7,394 nt of DNA from Bacteroidota bacterium (GTDB lineage Bacteria; Bacteroidota; Rhodothermia; Balneolales; HLUCCA01). Positions within the stretch are counted from its first letter, which is position 1. Each line of letters opens with the position of its first letter. Both the position numbers and the translations under genes were made by a program. The notes beneath the pieces are model-generated. The model saw only the letters and a list, made by a program, of their open reading frames with translations. It ran no database searches and was not told the origin of the DNA. The stretch covers positions 1 through 7,394 of the forward strand of contig DLXM01000008.1 of assembly GCA_003448835.1 (NCBI GenBank), written 5' to 3'. Below are positions 1-6,330 of the stretch, piece by piece.

Positions 1-416
1 ATTTGGCCATACATCATTAGTCCCCTGGATTTCAGATCATTAAAATGATCCCAATTCGACCATGCCGGAACTAAATTACTATTTGCTATTAAGACTCTGG
101 GTGCATCTTTGTGAGTTCTAACCAGGCCAATTGGTTTTCCTGATTGAACCAACAGTGATTGATTTTCATCCATCGTTAAAAGTACTTCAACAATTTTTTT
201 AAGACTTTCAACATTTCGGGCAGCCTGACCATTACCACCATAAACCACCAGATCTGCAGGATTTTCTGCAACTTCATGATCCAGATTGTTCAATAACATT
301 CTGAGCGGAGCTTCTGTTTGCCAGGATTTCGCATTCAACTGAGTCCCGCGGGGAGCAACATAATGTGGATGACTGGCATATTTTTCAAGAAAGGTAAAAC
401 TCTTCGAATCCATCAT
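1..416 (-). CDS. hutU: Urocanate hydratase (urocanase), N-terminal part, cut by window edge
   Basis: This is the first 138 residues of urocanase, the cytoplasmic enzyme that hydrates urocanate to 4-imidazolone-5-propionate with a tightly bound NAD+, step two of histidine degradation. The family is about 550 residues long, so roughly three quarters lies left of the window. The translation carries family landmarks: APRGT (21-25), [10 protein letters not shown] (37-46), the glycine-rich [12 protein letters not shown] (57-68), VQSGKPIGL (90-98), and [17 protein letters not shown] (101-117), ending at GLMMYGQ. Two adjacent ATG codons (416 and 413) can start it. I chose the first; neither has a Shine-Dalgarno. 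The start lies inside the 3' end of hutH in another frame, a 29-32 bp overlap that implies one transcript and probably coupled translation. The residues before APRGT (about 20) are longer than in many homologues I can recall. Identity is confident; the exact start is not. Confidence 0.95.
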   Translation of the reverse strand, partial: MMDSKSFTFLEKYASHPHYVAPRGTQLNAKSWQTEAPLRMLLNNLDHEVAENPADLVVYGGNGQAARNVESLKKIVEVLLTMDENQSLLVQSGKPIGLVRTHKDAPRVLIANSNLVPAWSNWDHFNDLKSRGLMMYGQ

Positions 417-1932
417 TGATAGGTTTATTTTTGGAAATTAATTCGTTTATCTCGTTAGATCGTACCAATTCATGCAGGATTTGGATATCATCGGCAAATA
501 GGCGGTCTTCAGTTATTAAACTCACATGATTTCGGACTAATTCATGTACCTGTTCGATTAGTTCAGATGATTTTAAAGGTCTTCTGAAATCCAGTGCTTG
601 TGTAGCATAGAGAAGTTCAATGGCTAAAATATATTCAACGTTATCGAGAATCTGATGCAGCTTCCTGCCCGAAATCGAGCCCATTGACACGTGATCTTCT
701 TGTCCAAGTGAGGTTGGAACACTATCTGCAGATGCCGGCCAGCACATTGTTTTATTTTCAGTAACAAGTGCCGCAGTAGTGTACTGAGGGATCATCAGAC
801 CCGAATTTAAACCTGCATTCGGAATAAGTAGTTTTGGCAACTCATATCTTCCTTCAATCATCAAATAACATCGTCTATCTGATATATTGCCCAATTCTGC
901 GGCTGCGAAAGCGGCATAATCAAGTGCTAATGCCAGTGATTGCCCATGGAAATTTCCACCACTGATGGTTTCATCGGAGCTTAAGATTATTGGGTTATCT
1001 GTCACAGAATTAAGCTCGATTTCTGTGAGTTCTTTTAAATGTAACCAGGCATTTCTGGATGCCCCATGAACTTGTGGCATACATCTTAATGAATAAGGAT
1101 CCTGTACCCGGTCGCAATCAACATGGGACTTCAAAACCTCGGAATCATACAACAAATTTCGTAGTCTTTGAGCCACGAGTTGGTTCCCTTTGAAAGGTCT
1201 GATTTCATGCAAGCGTTTATCAAATGGTGCGGCAGATCCTTTCAATGCTTCGAGCGAAATGGCACCAACGACATCCGCAAGTTCTAAAATATTCATCCAT
1301 CGTTTTAATGCACTTATTGAATGAGCAAGTATAAATTGAGTGCCATTTATTAATGCCAATCCTTCTTTGGGACCCAATTCAATTGGATTCATTCCAAATT
1401 TATTAAGAGCATCTTTTGTTGAAATCCATTCCCCACCGTTTACAGATACTTTTCCATGTCCAATCAGGGGCAAGAATAAGTGTGCCAATGGTGCTAAATC
1501 ACCGGAGGCCCCAACTGACCCCTTCTCAGGCACAAAAGGGATAATATCGTTATCCAAAAACCACATTATGCGTTCTATGGTTGATAGGCGTATCCCTGAA
1601 TATCCTTTGGCTAATGCATGAATTTTTGTCACCATCATCAATCGAACCAAAAACGCATCGAGTGGCTTCCCAACACCAACTGCATGACTCAAAAGTAAAT
1701 TGGACTGTAGTTTCGCAGTCTCCTTCGATGAAATTCGGGTATCACAAAGTGGACCAAATCCGGTGTTCACTCCATATACGATTTTTCCGGATGCAACAAT
1801 ATCCTGAACGTGCGAACTGGATTTCGATATTCTACTTTTTATATCAGTTGATATCGTACCCCTGTATTGTTTAGATGCAATTGCAATAGCATCTGAAATC
1901 GAAAATTTACTGTCGCCGTAGCTGATCTGCAT
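385..1932 (-). CDS. hutH: Histidine ammonia-lyase (histidase)
   Basis: Histidase removes ammonia from L-histidine to give trans-urocanate, the first step of histidine use for carbon and nitrogen, in the cytoplasm as a homotetramer. The 515-residue length is normal. The MIO cofactor triad Ala142-Ser143-Gly144 sits in [15 protein letters not shown]. Other active-site positions are present: Tyr53 in YGVNTGFG, His83 in LSHAVGVG, Asn196 in LINGTQ, Tyr280 and Arg283 in [18 protein letters not shown] at 327-330, and Glu412 in QEDHVS. These fall at or within two residues of the Pseudomonas putida HutH numbering. His83 together with QEDH argues for histidine rather than phenylalanine as substrate (PAL); the pairing with hutU supports this. 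The ATG at 1932 gives the usual N-terminus and has no Shine-Dalgarno. hutU begins inside its last codons. A 102-bp gap separates it from the DUF456 gene upstream, so it may have its own promoter. Nothing looks broken. Confidence 0.98.
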   Translation of the reverse strand: MQISYGDSKFSISDAIAIASKQYRGTISTDIKSRISKSSSHVQDIVASGKIVYGVNTGFGPLCDTRISSKETAKLQSNLLLSHAVGVGKPLDAFLVRLMMVTKIHALAKGYSGIRLSTIERIMWFLDNDIIPFVPEKGSVGASGDLAPLAHLFLPLIGHGKVSVNGGEWISTKDALNKFGMNPIELGPKEGLALINGTQFILAHSISALKRWMNILELADVVGAISLEALKGSAAPFDKRLHEIRPFKGNQLVAQRLRNLLYDSEVLKSHVDCDRVQDPYSLRCMPQVHGASRNAWLHLKELTEIELNSVTDNPIILSSDETISGGNFHGQSLALALDYAAFAAAELGNISDRRCYLMIEGRYELPKLLIPNAGLNSGLMIPQYTTAALVTENKTMCWPASADSVPTSLGQEDHVSMGSISGRKLHQILDNVEYILAIELLYATQALDFRRPLKSSELIEQVHELVRNHVSLITEDRLFADDIQILHELVRSNEINELISKNKPINDGFEEFYLS

Positions 1933-2034
1933 AAAATTAATAGCTGTTTAGTAATGTGTAAAACTAAGGCTATTATGCAATTAATGGAAGCGCTTTTCTG
2001 AATAGTTTCAGATTAGTTTCAAAAGAAAAGTAAG
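1933..2034 (-). promoter_or_regulatory. hutH upstream region with tandem TAGTTTC repeats (possible operator/promoter)
   Basis: This 102-bp gap lies between the DUF456 stop and the hutH start. On the plus strand TAGTTTC occurs twice (2003-2009 and 2014-2020), 11 bp apart, about one helical turn, and centred about 80 bp upstream of the hutH ATG. An inverted repeat CTTTTC/GAAAAG (1993-1998 and 2025-2030) encloses the pair, and AAGCGCTT at 1988-1995 is palindromic. On the minus strand TAGTTTTA (1966 down to 1959) matches the Bacteroidota -7 consensus TAnnTTTG at all but the last base, without a clear -33 TTG. A regulatory role is inferred only; no terminator with a T-run is visible for the DUF456 gene here. 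Confidence 0.3.
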
Positions 2035-2511
2035 TCAGACGGTAATGTTTGTGAAATAATAGTAACCCATAATTCCGGCAATCAAAACTTTGAGTCCGGT
2101 GGATATCATAAACCCAAGAAAAGAACCTAATGCTGATTTAAAAGCTCTGTCATATTTTTTGCCGGCTACGATTTCACCGACAAACGCTCCAATAATGGGA
2201 CCTGTAATAAATCCAATTGGTGGGAAGAAAAACACTCCAATGATCAAGCCAATAATGGAACCCAAAACACCATAGGGTGTACCTCCAAATTTTTTAGTTC
2301 CCCATGTAGGCATTAATGAATCACCGATGGTAATCACAGCAACAATTATGATCCAAACCAGAAGAAAAGTTACTGTAAAAGGTTGCTGAGCAAGTTGAAG
2401 GAGGAGTAATCCAGCATAACTGAACGGGAGTCCGGGTAAAAAAGGAATAAAGACTCCAATTAGACCAAGAGTTATGAGTGCAGCACCTAATATGATTAAA
2501 ATGATTTCCAT
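2035..2511 (-). CDS. DUF456 family small integral membrane protein
   Basis: A 158-residue, very hydrophobic protein that I assign to the DUF456 family of inner-membrane proteins, whose function is unknown. It shows the family pattern: an N-terminal helix running into a proline turn (IPFLPGLPF, 22-30), a second hydrophobic segment (about 31-42), a third (about 45-64) ending in GDSLMP, the polar loop WGTKKFGGTPYG (70-81), then two or three glycine-rich segments. GPIIGAFVGEIVAGKK (104-119) is a typical stretch, and a last helix spans about 126-152. Such proteins are usually predicted to have four to six transmembrane helices; I count about five or six. It starts at ATG 2511 without a Shine-Dalgarno, just downstream of a promoter-like TAACTTTG box. 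It reads in the same direction as the ABC-F gene (134 bp before it) and hutH (102 bp after), gaps that suggest separate control. Nothing in the neighbourhood indicates its job. Confidence 0.85.
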   Translation of the reverse strand: MEIILIILGAALITLGLIGVFIPFLPGLPFSYAGLLLLQLAQQPFTVTFLLVWIIIVAVITIGDSLMPTWGTKKFGGTPYGVLGSIIGLIIGVFFFPPIGFITGPIIGAFVGEIVAGKKYDRAFKSALGSFLGFMISTGLKVLIAGIMGYYYFTNITV

Positions 2512-2537
2512 CTGGACTTACTACGATATTATGAATT

Positions 2538-2545
2538 CAAAGTTA
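2538..2545 (-). promoter_or_regulatory. Candidate Bacteroidota-type -7 box for the DUF456 gene
   Basis: Read on the minus strand this is TAACTTTG, a full match to the TAnnTTTG -7 consensus known from Bacteroidota housekeeping promoters. It ends 26 bp before the DUF456 ATG at 2511, so transcription would start roughly 20 nt upstream of the gene. The -33 position carries TTT instead of TTG. A box with six fixed bases should occur by chance a few times in a window this size, so the intergenic position is the main support. Confidence 0.4.
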
Positions 2546-2645
2546 CATCATCAGACAGTGAATAAAATTGAAATAATCCATTTTGTAATATGCACTATGT
2601 GGATGGATATTCAAGAACATATGAGTACTTCTAAAAACTTTCAGT

Positions 2646-4706
2646 TCAAATAATCAGTTGTTTTTCAGTTTCTTCGATTTTTTCAAGTACTTCCAACCAG
2701 AGTTCTGTTTTAGAATCGATTTCCGATTGAAGGAGTCCAAATCGTTTTATCTTATCAGCAGATTCGGGCTTTTCATAAAATGAAGGGTCGGCTAAGAGTT
2801 TTTCAAGTTCATCTTTTTCTTTTTCAAGTGATGAAATTTCACTTTCCAATTTCGATGCTTGATTTTTTAAGGGTTTTACGGCTTTATTAAGTTCATTTCT
2901 AAGGTCTGCTTCATGTCGCTTTTGATCTTTCGATTTCGTGTTTGAACCGGAAGAATCCGAATCGCCTGGGGATGTTTTTTGTTGAGTATCCGGGTTGTTA
3001 TTGGCAGATTTAACCGGATTTGCTTTGCCGGCAATTCCAACTTTTGATTTCTCTATTTCCTGTTGATCCAGCTGTTTAGATTTCCACTCATAGTAGTCAT
3101 ATCCCCCATCATACTCGGTAACTTTACCCCCACCAACTCGCCAAATCTTAGTAGCAAAACCTTGTAAAAAATACCTGTCGTGAGATACCACTATCAAAGT
3201 TCCTTTGAAATCCTTGAGTGCTTGGACCAATACATTTTTGGATGCCAGATCAAGGTGGTTCGTAGGCTCATCCAAAACCAGAACATTGGCAGGTGTAAGT
3301 AGAGTTCTGGCTAGTGCAACACGACTCCGTTCACCCCCACTCAGTACTTTTATCGGTTTAAAAACATCATCGCCGGTAAACAAAAAACATCCTAAAAGCG
3401 TACGAATACCGGATCTTGCTTCACTGTTTGGCGCAGCTTCATCCATGACATCCAGAATGCTTTTTCCACTACTCAATACATCTGCTAAATGCTGTGCAAA
3501 GTAAGAAAGAACTACATTATGACCCAATTTGCGTTTGCCTTCGAATGGCTCAATCCCATCTAAAATACGTGCCAAGGTAGACTTTCCTGCTCCGTTAGGT
3601 CCGATTAGTGCAATTTTATCACCAGCTTCAATATGCATGGATTGTGCACTATTGAATACCTGAATTTCGGGAGCACCTGCATCCGGAGACGGATATTTTT
3701 TAACTAAATTCTCTATCGTTAAAACAACTTTTCCACTTCGCGGCGGATCAGGAAAACGAAAACTTACCTCAGGGGCGTCTGAGTCCGGGGCTTCGACCCG
3801 ATCAATTTTGTCGAGTTGTTTAACCCGACTCTGAACTTGTTTTGCTTTGGTTGCTTTTGCACGAAAACGTTCAATAAATCGTTCTGTTTCAGCAATTTGT
3901 TTTTGCTGTGCATCAAAGGTTTTTGACTGTAATTCCATTTGCTCAGCTTTAAGCTCCAGAAATCTTTCGTAGTTGCCGGGATAAAGGAATAAACGGCGTG
4001 ATCTTAAATCTGCAATCTGATTCACCATTCTGTCCAGGAAAAATCGGTCATGACTCACCAGAATAACGGCACCGTCATAAAGACGTAGATACTCCTCTAA
4101 CCACTCAATAGAATCGATATCAAGGTGGTTAGTAGGCTCATCTAATAACAGAACATCCGGGTGTTCAAGTAATAATTTGGCCAATAAAACCCGCATACGC
4201 CATCCACCACTAAATCGGGATAAGGGCTGATAGAGTTGCTCGGTTGTAAATCCAAGTCCTTCGAGTACTGTTGCCGTTTTGGATTCTTTTTTGTCACCTT
4301 CAAGCACATGATACCGATCCTGCAAATGTTGCATTTCATCGAGGAGATCATGATACGCTTCGGACTCATAATCTGTTGTATTTTCTAATGCTTTGAATAT
4401 CTCTTCCAATCGATGTTCAATGCGATTAGCCTCCTCAAATGCTAAAAGTGCCACATCGAGTACGGTACGATCCATATTTAATTCAAGCACTTCTTGCTCA
4501 AGATAACCTATAGAAGCATTCGACTGCAGGGACACAGAACCCTCCTCTGGTTGATGAACTCCCGCGATCAATCGAAGTAATGTTGTTTTGCCGGCGCCGT
4601 TGGGCCCAATGAGCCCAATACGGTCGCCTTTATTCGCTTGTAAATTTAAATTTGAAAAAATACAGCGATTTCCAAGAAAAAATGTTATATTAGCTAGACT
4701 TAGCAT
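2646..4706 (-). CDS. ABC-F family ATPase (Uup/YheS-like), two ABC domains plus C-terminal coiled coil
   Basis: A soluble ABC-F protein with two nucleotide-binding domains and no membrane domain. Members bind the ribosomal E site and help translation, or protect against antibiotics; the exact role of this one is unknown. Counting from the ATG at 4706 (686 residues), domain 1 has Walker A GPNGAGKT (34-41), signature SGGWR (166-170), Walker B LLLDEPTNHLD (186-196) with Glu190, and switch His219. Domain 2 has Walker A GPNGAGKST (369-377), signature LSGGERSR (455-462), LDEPTNHLD (478-486) with Glu480, and SHDR (508-511). The charged interdomain linker is about 235-325. A Ser/Asn-rich spacer (about 556-595) leads to a Lys/Glu-rich coiled coil (about 596-686), as in Uup/YheS-type members. 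The frame opens further at a TTG at 4718 (four more residues), but the ATG gives the usual MLSLANI-type start. All catalytic residues are intact, so it should be active. It diverges from rpsU. Confidence 0.93.
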   Translation of the reverse strand: MLSLANITFFLGNRCIFSNLNLQANKGDRIGLIGPNGAGKTTLLRLIAGVHQPEEGSVSLQSNASIGYLEQEVLELNMDRTVLDVALLAFEEANRIEHRLEEIFKALENTTDYESEAYHDLLDEMQHLQDRYHVLEGDKKESKTATVLEGLGFTTEQLYQPLSRFSGGWRMRVLLAKLLLEHPDVLLLDEPTNHLDIDSIEWLEEYLRLYDGAVILVSHDRFFLDRMVNQIADLRSRRLFLYPGNYERFLELKAEQMELQSKTFDAQQKQIAETERFIERFRAKATKAKQVQSRVKQLDKIDRVEAPDSDAPEVSFRFPDPPRSGKVVLTIENLVKKYPSPDAGAPEIQVFNSAQSMHIEAGDKIALIGPNGAGKSTLARILDGIEPFEGKRKLGHNVVLSYFAQHLADVLSSGKSILDVMDEAAPNSEARSGIRTLLGCFLFTGDDVFKPIKVLSGGERSRVALARTLLTPANVLVLDEPTNHLDLASKNVLVQALKDFKGTLIVVSHDRYFLQGFATKIWRVGGGKVTEYDGGYDYYEWKSKQLDQQEIEKSKVGIAGKANPVKSANNNPDTQQKTSPGDSDSSGSNTKSKDQKRHEADLRNELNKAVKPLKNQASKLESEISSLEKEKDELEKLLADPSFYEKPESADKIKRFGLLQSEIDSKTELWLEVLEKIEETEKQLII
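4647..4654 (+). promoter_or_regulatory. Weak candidate -7 box for rpsU
   Basis: TAAATTTG is a full match to the TAnnTTTG consensus on the plus strand and would give rpsU a leader of about 95 nt. It lies inside the first codons of the ABC-F gene and has no TTG at the expected -33 distance. TATATTAG at 4686-4693 (one mismatch) is an alternative nearer the gene. Low confidence: such matches occur by chance in AT-rich DNA. Confidence 0.2.
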
Positions 4707-4753
4707 CTGGTGAGACAATTAAATTTTAAATAGAACCCAATTTAACCTTTTTT
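4707..4753. promoter_or_regulatory. Divergent intergenic region between the ABC-F gene and rpsU
   Basis: Only 47 bp separate the ABC-F ATG from the rpsU ATG, and the stretch is strongly AT-rich. Promoters for both genes must sit here or overlap the neighbouring 5' coding ends, so their expression may be mechanically linked. No GGAGG-like ribosome binding site is visible on either strand: the bases before rpsU are pyrimidine-rich (taaccttttttATG), and those before the ABC-F gene read gtctcaccagATG. Neither promoter can be placed securely by eye. Confidence 0.5.
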
Positions 4754-4948
4754 ATGATCGGAATTAAAGTAAAAGATAACGAAAGTATCGACCGAGCAAT
4801 TAATCGCTTCAAAAAAATGATTACACGTTCACGCATCATGGTTGACTATAAAGAACGTCAACAATATCGTAAGCCATCTGAGATCAAGCGCGAAGACATG
4901 AAAAAAAGTGTGCGTGATGAACGTCGCCGTCAGCGTGATGACTACTAA
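4754..4948 (+). CDS. rpsU: 30S ribosomal protein S21 (bS21)
   Basis: A 64-residue, highly basic protein matching bacterial S21, which sits on the platform of the small ribosomal subunit near the 3' end of 16S rRNA and aids translation initiation. The N-terminal IKVKDNESIDRAINRFKK (4-21) is the family's core motif, followed by KERQQYRKPSEIKRED (33-48) and an Arg-rich tail RDERRRQRDDY. The length is typical. It is the only plus-strand gene here and is flanked by minus-strand genes, so it is monocistronic, with an intrinsic terminator about 80 bp after the TAA stop. The ATG at 4754 has no Shine-Dalgarno. In Bacteroidia, bS21 helps hide the anti-Shine-Dalgarno tail of 16S rRNA, and rpsU itself often keeps a Shine-Dalgarno; this copy does not appear to. 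Confidence 0.95.
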   Translation: MIGIKVKDNESIDRAINRFKKMITRSRIMVDYKERQQYRKPSEIKREDMKKSVRDERRRQRDDY

Positions 4949-5026
4949 GACTTCGTTTCGATAGCGAACTGTCTGAATAACATATACTGACTTTCCGGAT
5001 ATTTAATTCACCGGATACAATTTTCT

Positions 5027-5054
5027 AGGCCATTCTGTAAAGATGGCCTTTTTT
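5027..5054 (+). terminator. Rho-independent terminator of rpsU
   Basis: A perfect 7-bp stem, AGGCCAT (5027-5033) with ATGGCCT (5043-5049), has a 9-nt loop and runs into six T residues (5049-5054). It lies about 80 bp after the rpsU stop. On the other strand no T-run follows the stem, so it should act only for rpsU. Just upstream, TCCGG (4994-4998) and CCGGA (5011-5015) could form a weaker extra hairpin. Confidence 0.85.
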
Positions 5055-5073
5055 ATTTCAATAAGATTGTTTT

Positions 5074-5119
5074 GATAGACTTTAAGTCGATAAACTATCG
5101 AAGTTCTATCTTGTGATAG
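5074..5119. repeat. Cluster of GATAG/CTATC inverted arms at the 3' end of the UPF0104-like gene
   Basis: Four arms occur within 46 bp: GATAG (5074-5078), CTATC (5095-5099), CTATC (5106-5110) and GATAG (5115-5119). A compact TCGATA-aac-TATCGA hairpin lies at 5087-5101. The CTATC-TTGT-GATAG hairpin includes the stop codon of the minus-strand gene. The arms can pair in more than one way. There is no T-run on the minus strand after them, so a terminator or mRNA-stability role is only a guess. Confidence 0.4.
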
Positions 5120-6209
5120 GCGAATTAGAGTCAGCTGCATTAGCTTCCGCGTTTGCTGAATGCTCATCAAAATTAGCAAGTTCTTGATTTATTGGTTTCA
5201 TGTACCATGTCATGACCATCATACCAAGACCGATACTCAGATAGTACGTAAGAACCCGCCAGACAAAAACTGAAATCCCGATAAAAACGGTTCTATCAAA
5301 AAGCGGTCCCTGGAACACGACAAAAAGACCTTCCATACCCCCGCTTCCACCTGGAGTTGGGACAAAAAATCCGGCAAAATTCATTGCAAAGGACCTCATT
5401 AAGGACAAGAATTCATTTGCAGGAAGAAAACTTAATACCACAATAGTTGGAAGTGCAATCTTGGCTAACCATGCTAAAGTTGAGATTAAGAAAGCATTAA
5501 AGAGAAAAGATTTAGGTTTGGATGAAATCTTGGATGAAAAACTTACCAAAGTATCAAGTTCGGAATCCACTTTGTCCTTTAAACGATTTAAAAAAGGAAG
5601 TTTAAAAACAAATCCAGCCACTCTACGCAGTGAATTGGGATTTACAAGTAGCCCATACGCAAGTACAAAAGCATAGGCGAGTAAAATTGCATAAACCAGA
5701 AACATTGCTCCACTTCCTACAAATCCAAGTCCTTCGGGAATAACTTCGATATAGAATCCGGCAATGATGAGAAACGGGATTACCAAAACGTAAAAAAGTT
5801 GATCTAATAACACTCCATACAATGTGATGGCACCAGATTTTCCAAGTGAAATATTCTCTCTTTTCATTGCATATGTAGCAACGGGTGCCCCACCAATAGT
5901 AGATGGCGTAATTGCAGATGCGAAATCCCAAGTGAGAATAACTCTGATTGCACCCATCCAGGTTAATTCTTTATCAGCCAGGTATCTCATTTTGGCGGCT
6001 GAAAGCCAAATTCTCAACAGAGCGACCACAAGTGCTATCATGATACCGGGTAATCGTTTCAACCGGATATAGTGAAACCCATCTGGAGTCCATGTAAAGT
6101 AAATCACAAGCCCCATACTGATCACACTCAATGCAATTGAGAAGAACATGTATCGTGCTGAGAGATATCCTTTGGGGTCTGACGTTTTATTTGAATGCTG
6201 ATTACTCAA
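5106..6209 (-). CDS. UPF0104 / lysylphosphatidylglycerol-synthase TM-domain family membrane protein (flippase-like)
   Basis: An integral membrane protein of 367 residues resembling the transmembrane (flippase-like) part of MprF, as found in stand-alone YbhN/UPF0104 proteins. In MprF that part flips lysyl-phosphatidylglycerol; stand-alone members have mostly unknown substrates, and the aminoacyl-transfer domain is absent here. Visible support: about eight hydrophobic segments (roughly 21-39, 55-70, 88-102, 128-155, 162-188, 237-263, 273-285, 305-336), the loop TPSTIGGAPVATYAMKRENI (101-120), and the family hallmark PTPGGSGGMEG (284-294). The last 30 residues are acidic and Ala/Asn-rich, probably a cytoplasmic tail. 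The start is uncertain: the TTG at 6209 directly follows an in-frame TAA, and the first ATG is at 6149 (residue 21), right where helix 1 begins. Starting at TTG keeps a 20-residue polar N-terminus. The neighbours give no substrate clue. Confidence 0.85.
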   Translation of the reverse strand: MSNQHSNKTSDPKGYLSARYMFFSIALSVISMGLVIYFTWTPDGFHYIRLKRLPGIMIALVVALLRIWLSAAKMRYLADKELTWMGAIRVILTWDFASAITPSTIGGAPVATYAMKRENISLGKSGAITLYGVLLDQLFYVLVIPFLIIAGFYIEVIPEGLGFVGSGAMFLVYAILLAYAFVLAYGLLVNPNSLRRVAGFVFKLPFLNRLKDKVDSELDTLVSFSSKISSKPKSFLFNAFLISTLAWLAKIALPTIVVLSFLPANEFLSLMRSFAMNFAGFFVPTPGGSGGMEGLFVVFQGPLFDRTVFIGISVFVWRVLTYYLSIGLGMMVMTWYMKPINQELANFDEHSANAEANAADSNSPITR

Positions 6210-6257
6210 TTATGCAATTAGTTAAATTAAATCAGCTTGGAATTTATGGAATAGTAA

Positions 6258-6287
6258 AGTTTCAATGAAACTATTTTAACAATAGTT
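6258..6287. repeat. Two overlapping inverted repeats between the UPF0104-like and flavoprotein genes
   Basis: AGTTTC-aat-GAAACT (6258-6272) and AACTATT-ttaac-AATAGTT (6269-6287) are perfect 6- and 7-bp inverted repeats that share bases, so in RNA only one could form at a time. They lie in the 121-bp gap about 45 nt after the flavoprotein stop. No T-run follows on the minus strand, so they do not look like a standard terminator. They also contain the GAAACTA/TAGTTTC word seen upstream of hutH. The rest of the gap (6210-6330) shows nothing I can name. Confidence 0.4.
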
Positions 6288-6330
6288 GAGATAAATTTAA
6301 ATTGTACACAATGCTATTCCTTGATGGACT

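Noticed and set aside
1340..1874. Two overlapping plus-strand open frames (93 and 97 residues) opposite hutH
   Set aside because: They are antisense shadows of an intact, highly conserved hutH; their translations show no recognisable domain.
2590..2653. Very short plus-strand frames (14 and 18 codons) in the gap between the ABC-F and DUF456 genes
   Set aside because: They have no ribosome-binding signal, no hydrophobic or basic small-protein character, and one runs into the ABC-F stop region.
4142..4369. 75-residue minus-strand frame inside the ABC-F gene
   Set aside because: It lies in another frame of the first ABC domain, whose own frame carries all motifs; the alternative peptide resembles nothing.
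4706..4718. TTG at 4718 as the ABC-F start
   Set aside because: The ATG four codons later produces the usual ABC-F N-terminus, and a TTG start would add only MSHQ with no Shine-Dalgarno to favour it.
5623..5931. 102-residue minus-strand frame inside the UPF0104-like gene
   Set aside because: It is Cys/Arg/Trp-rich out-of-frame translation of an intact membrane protein gene.
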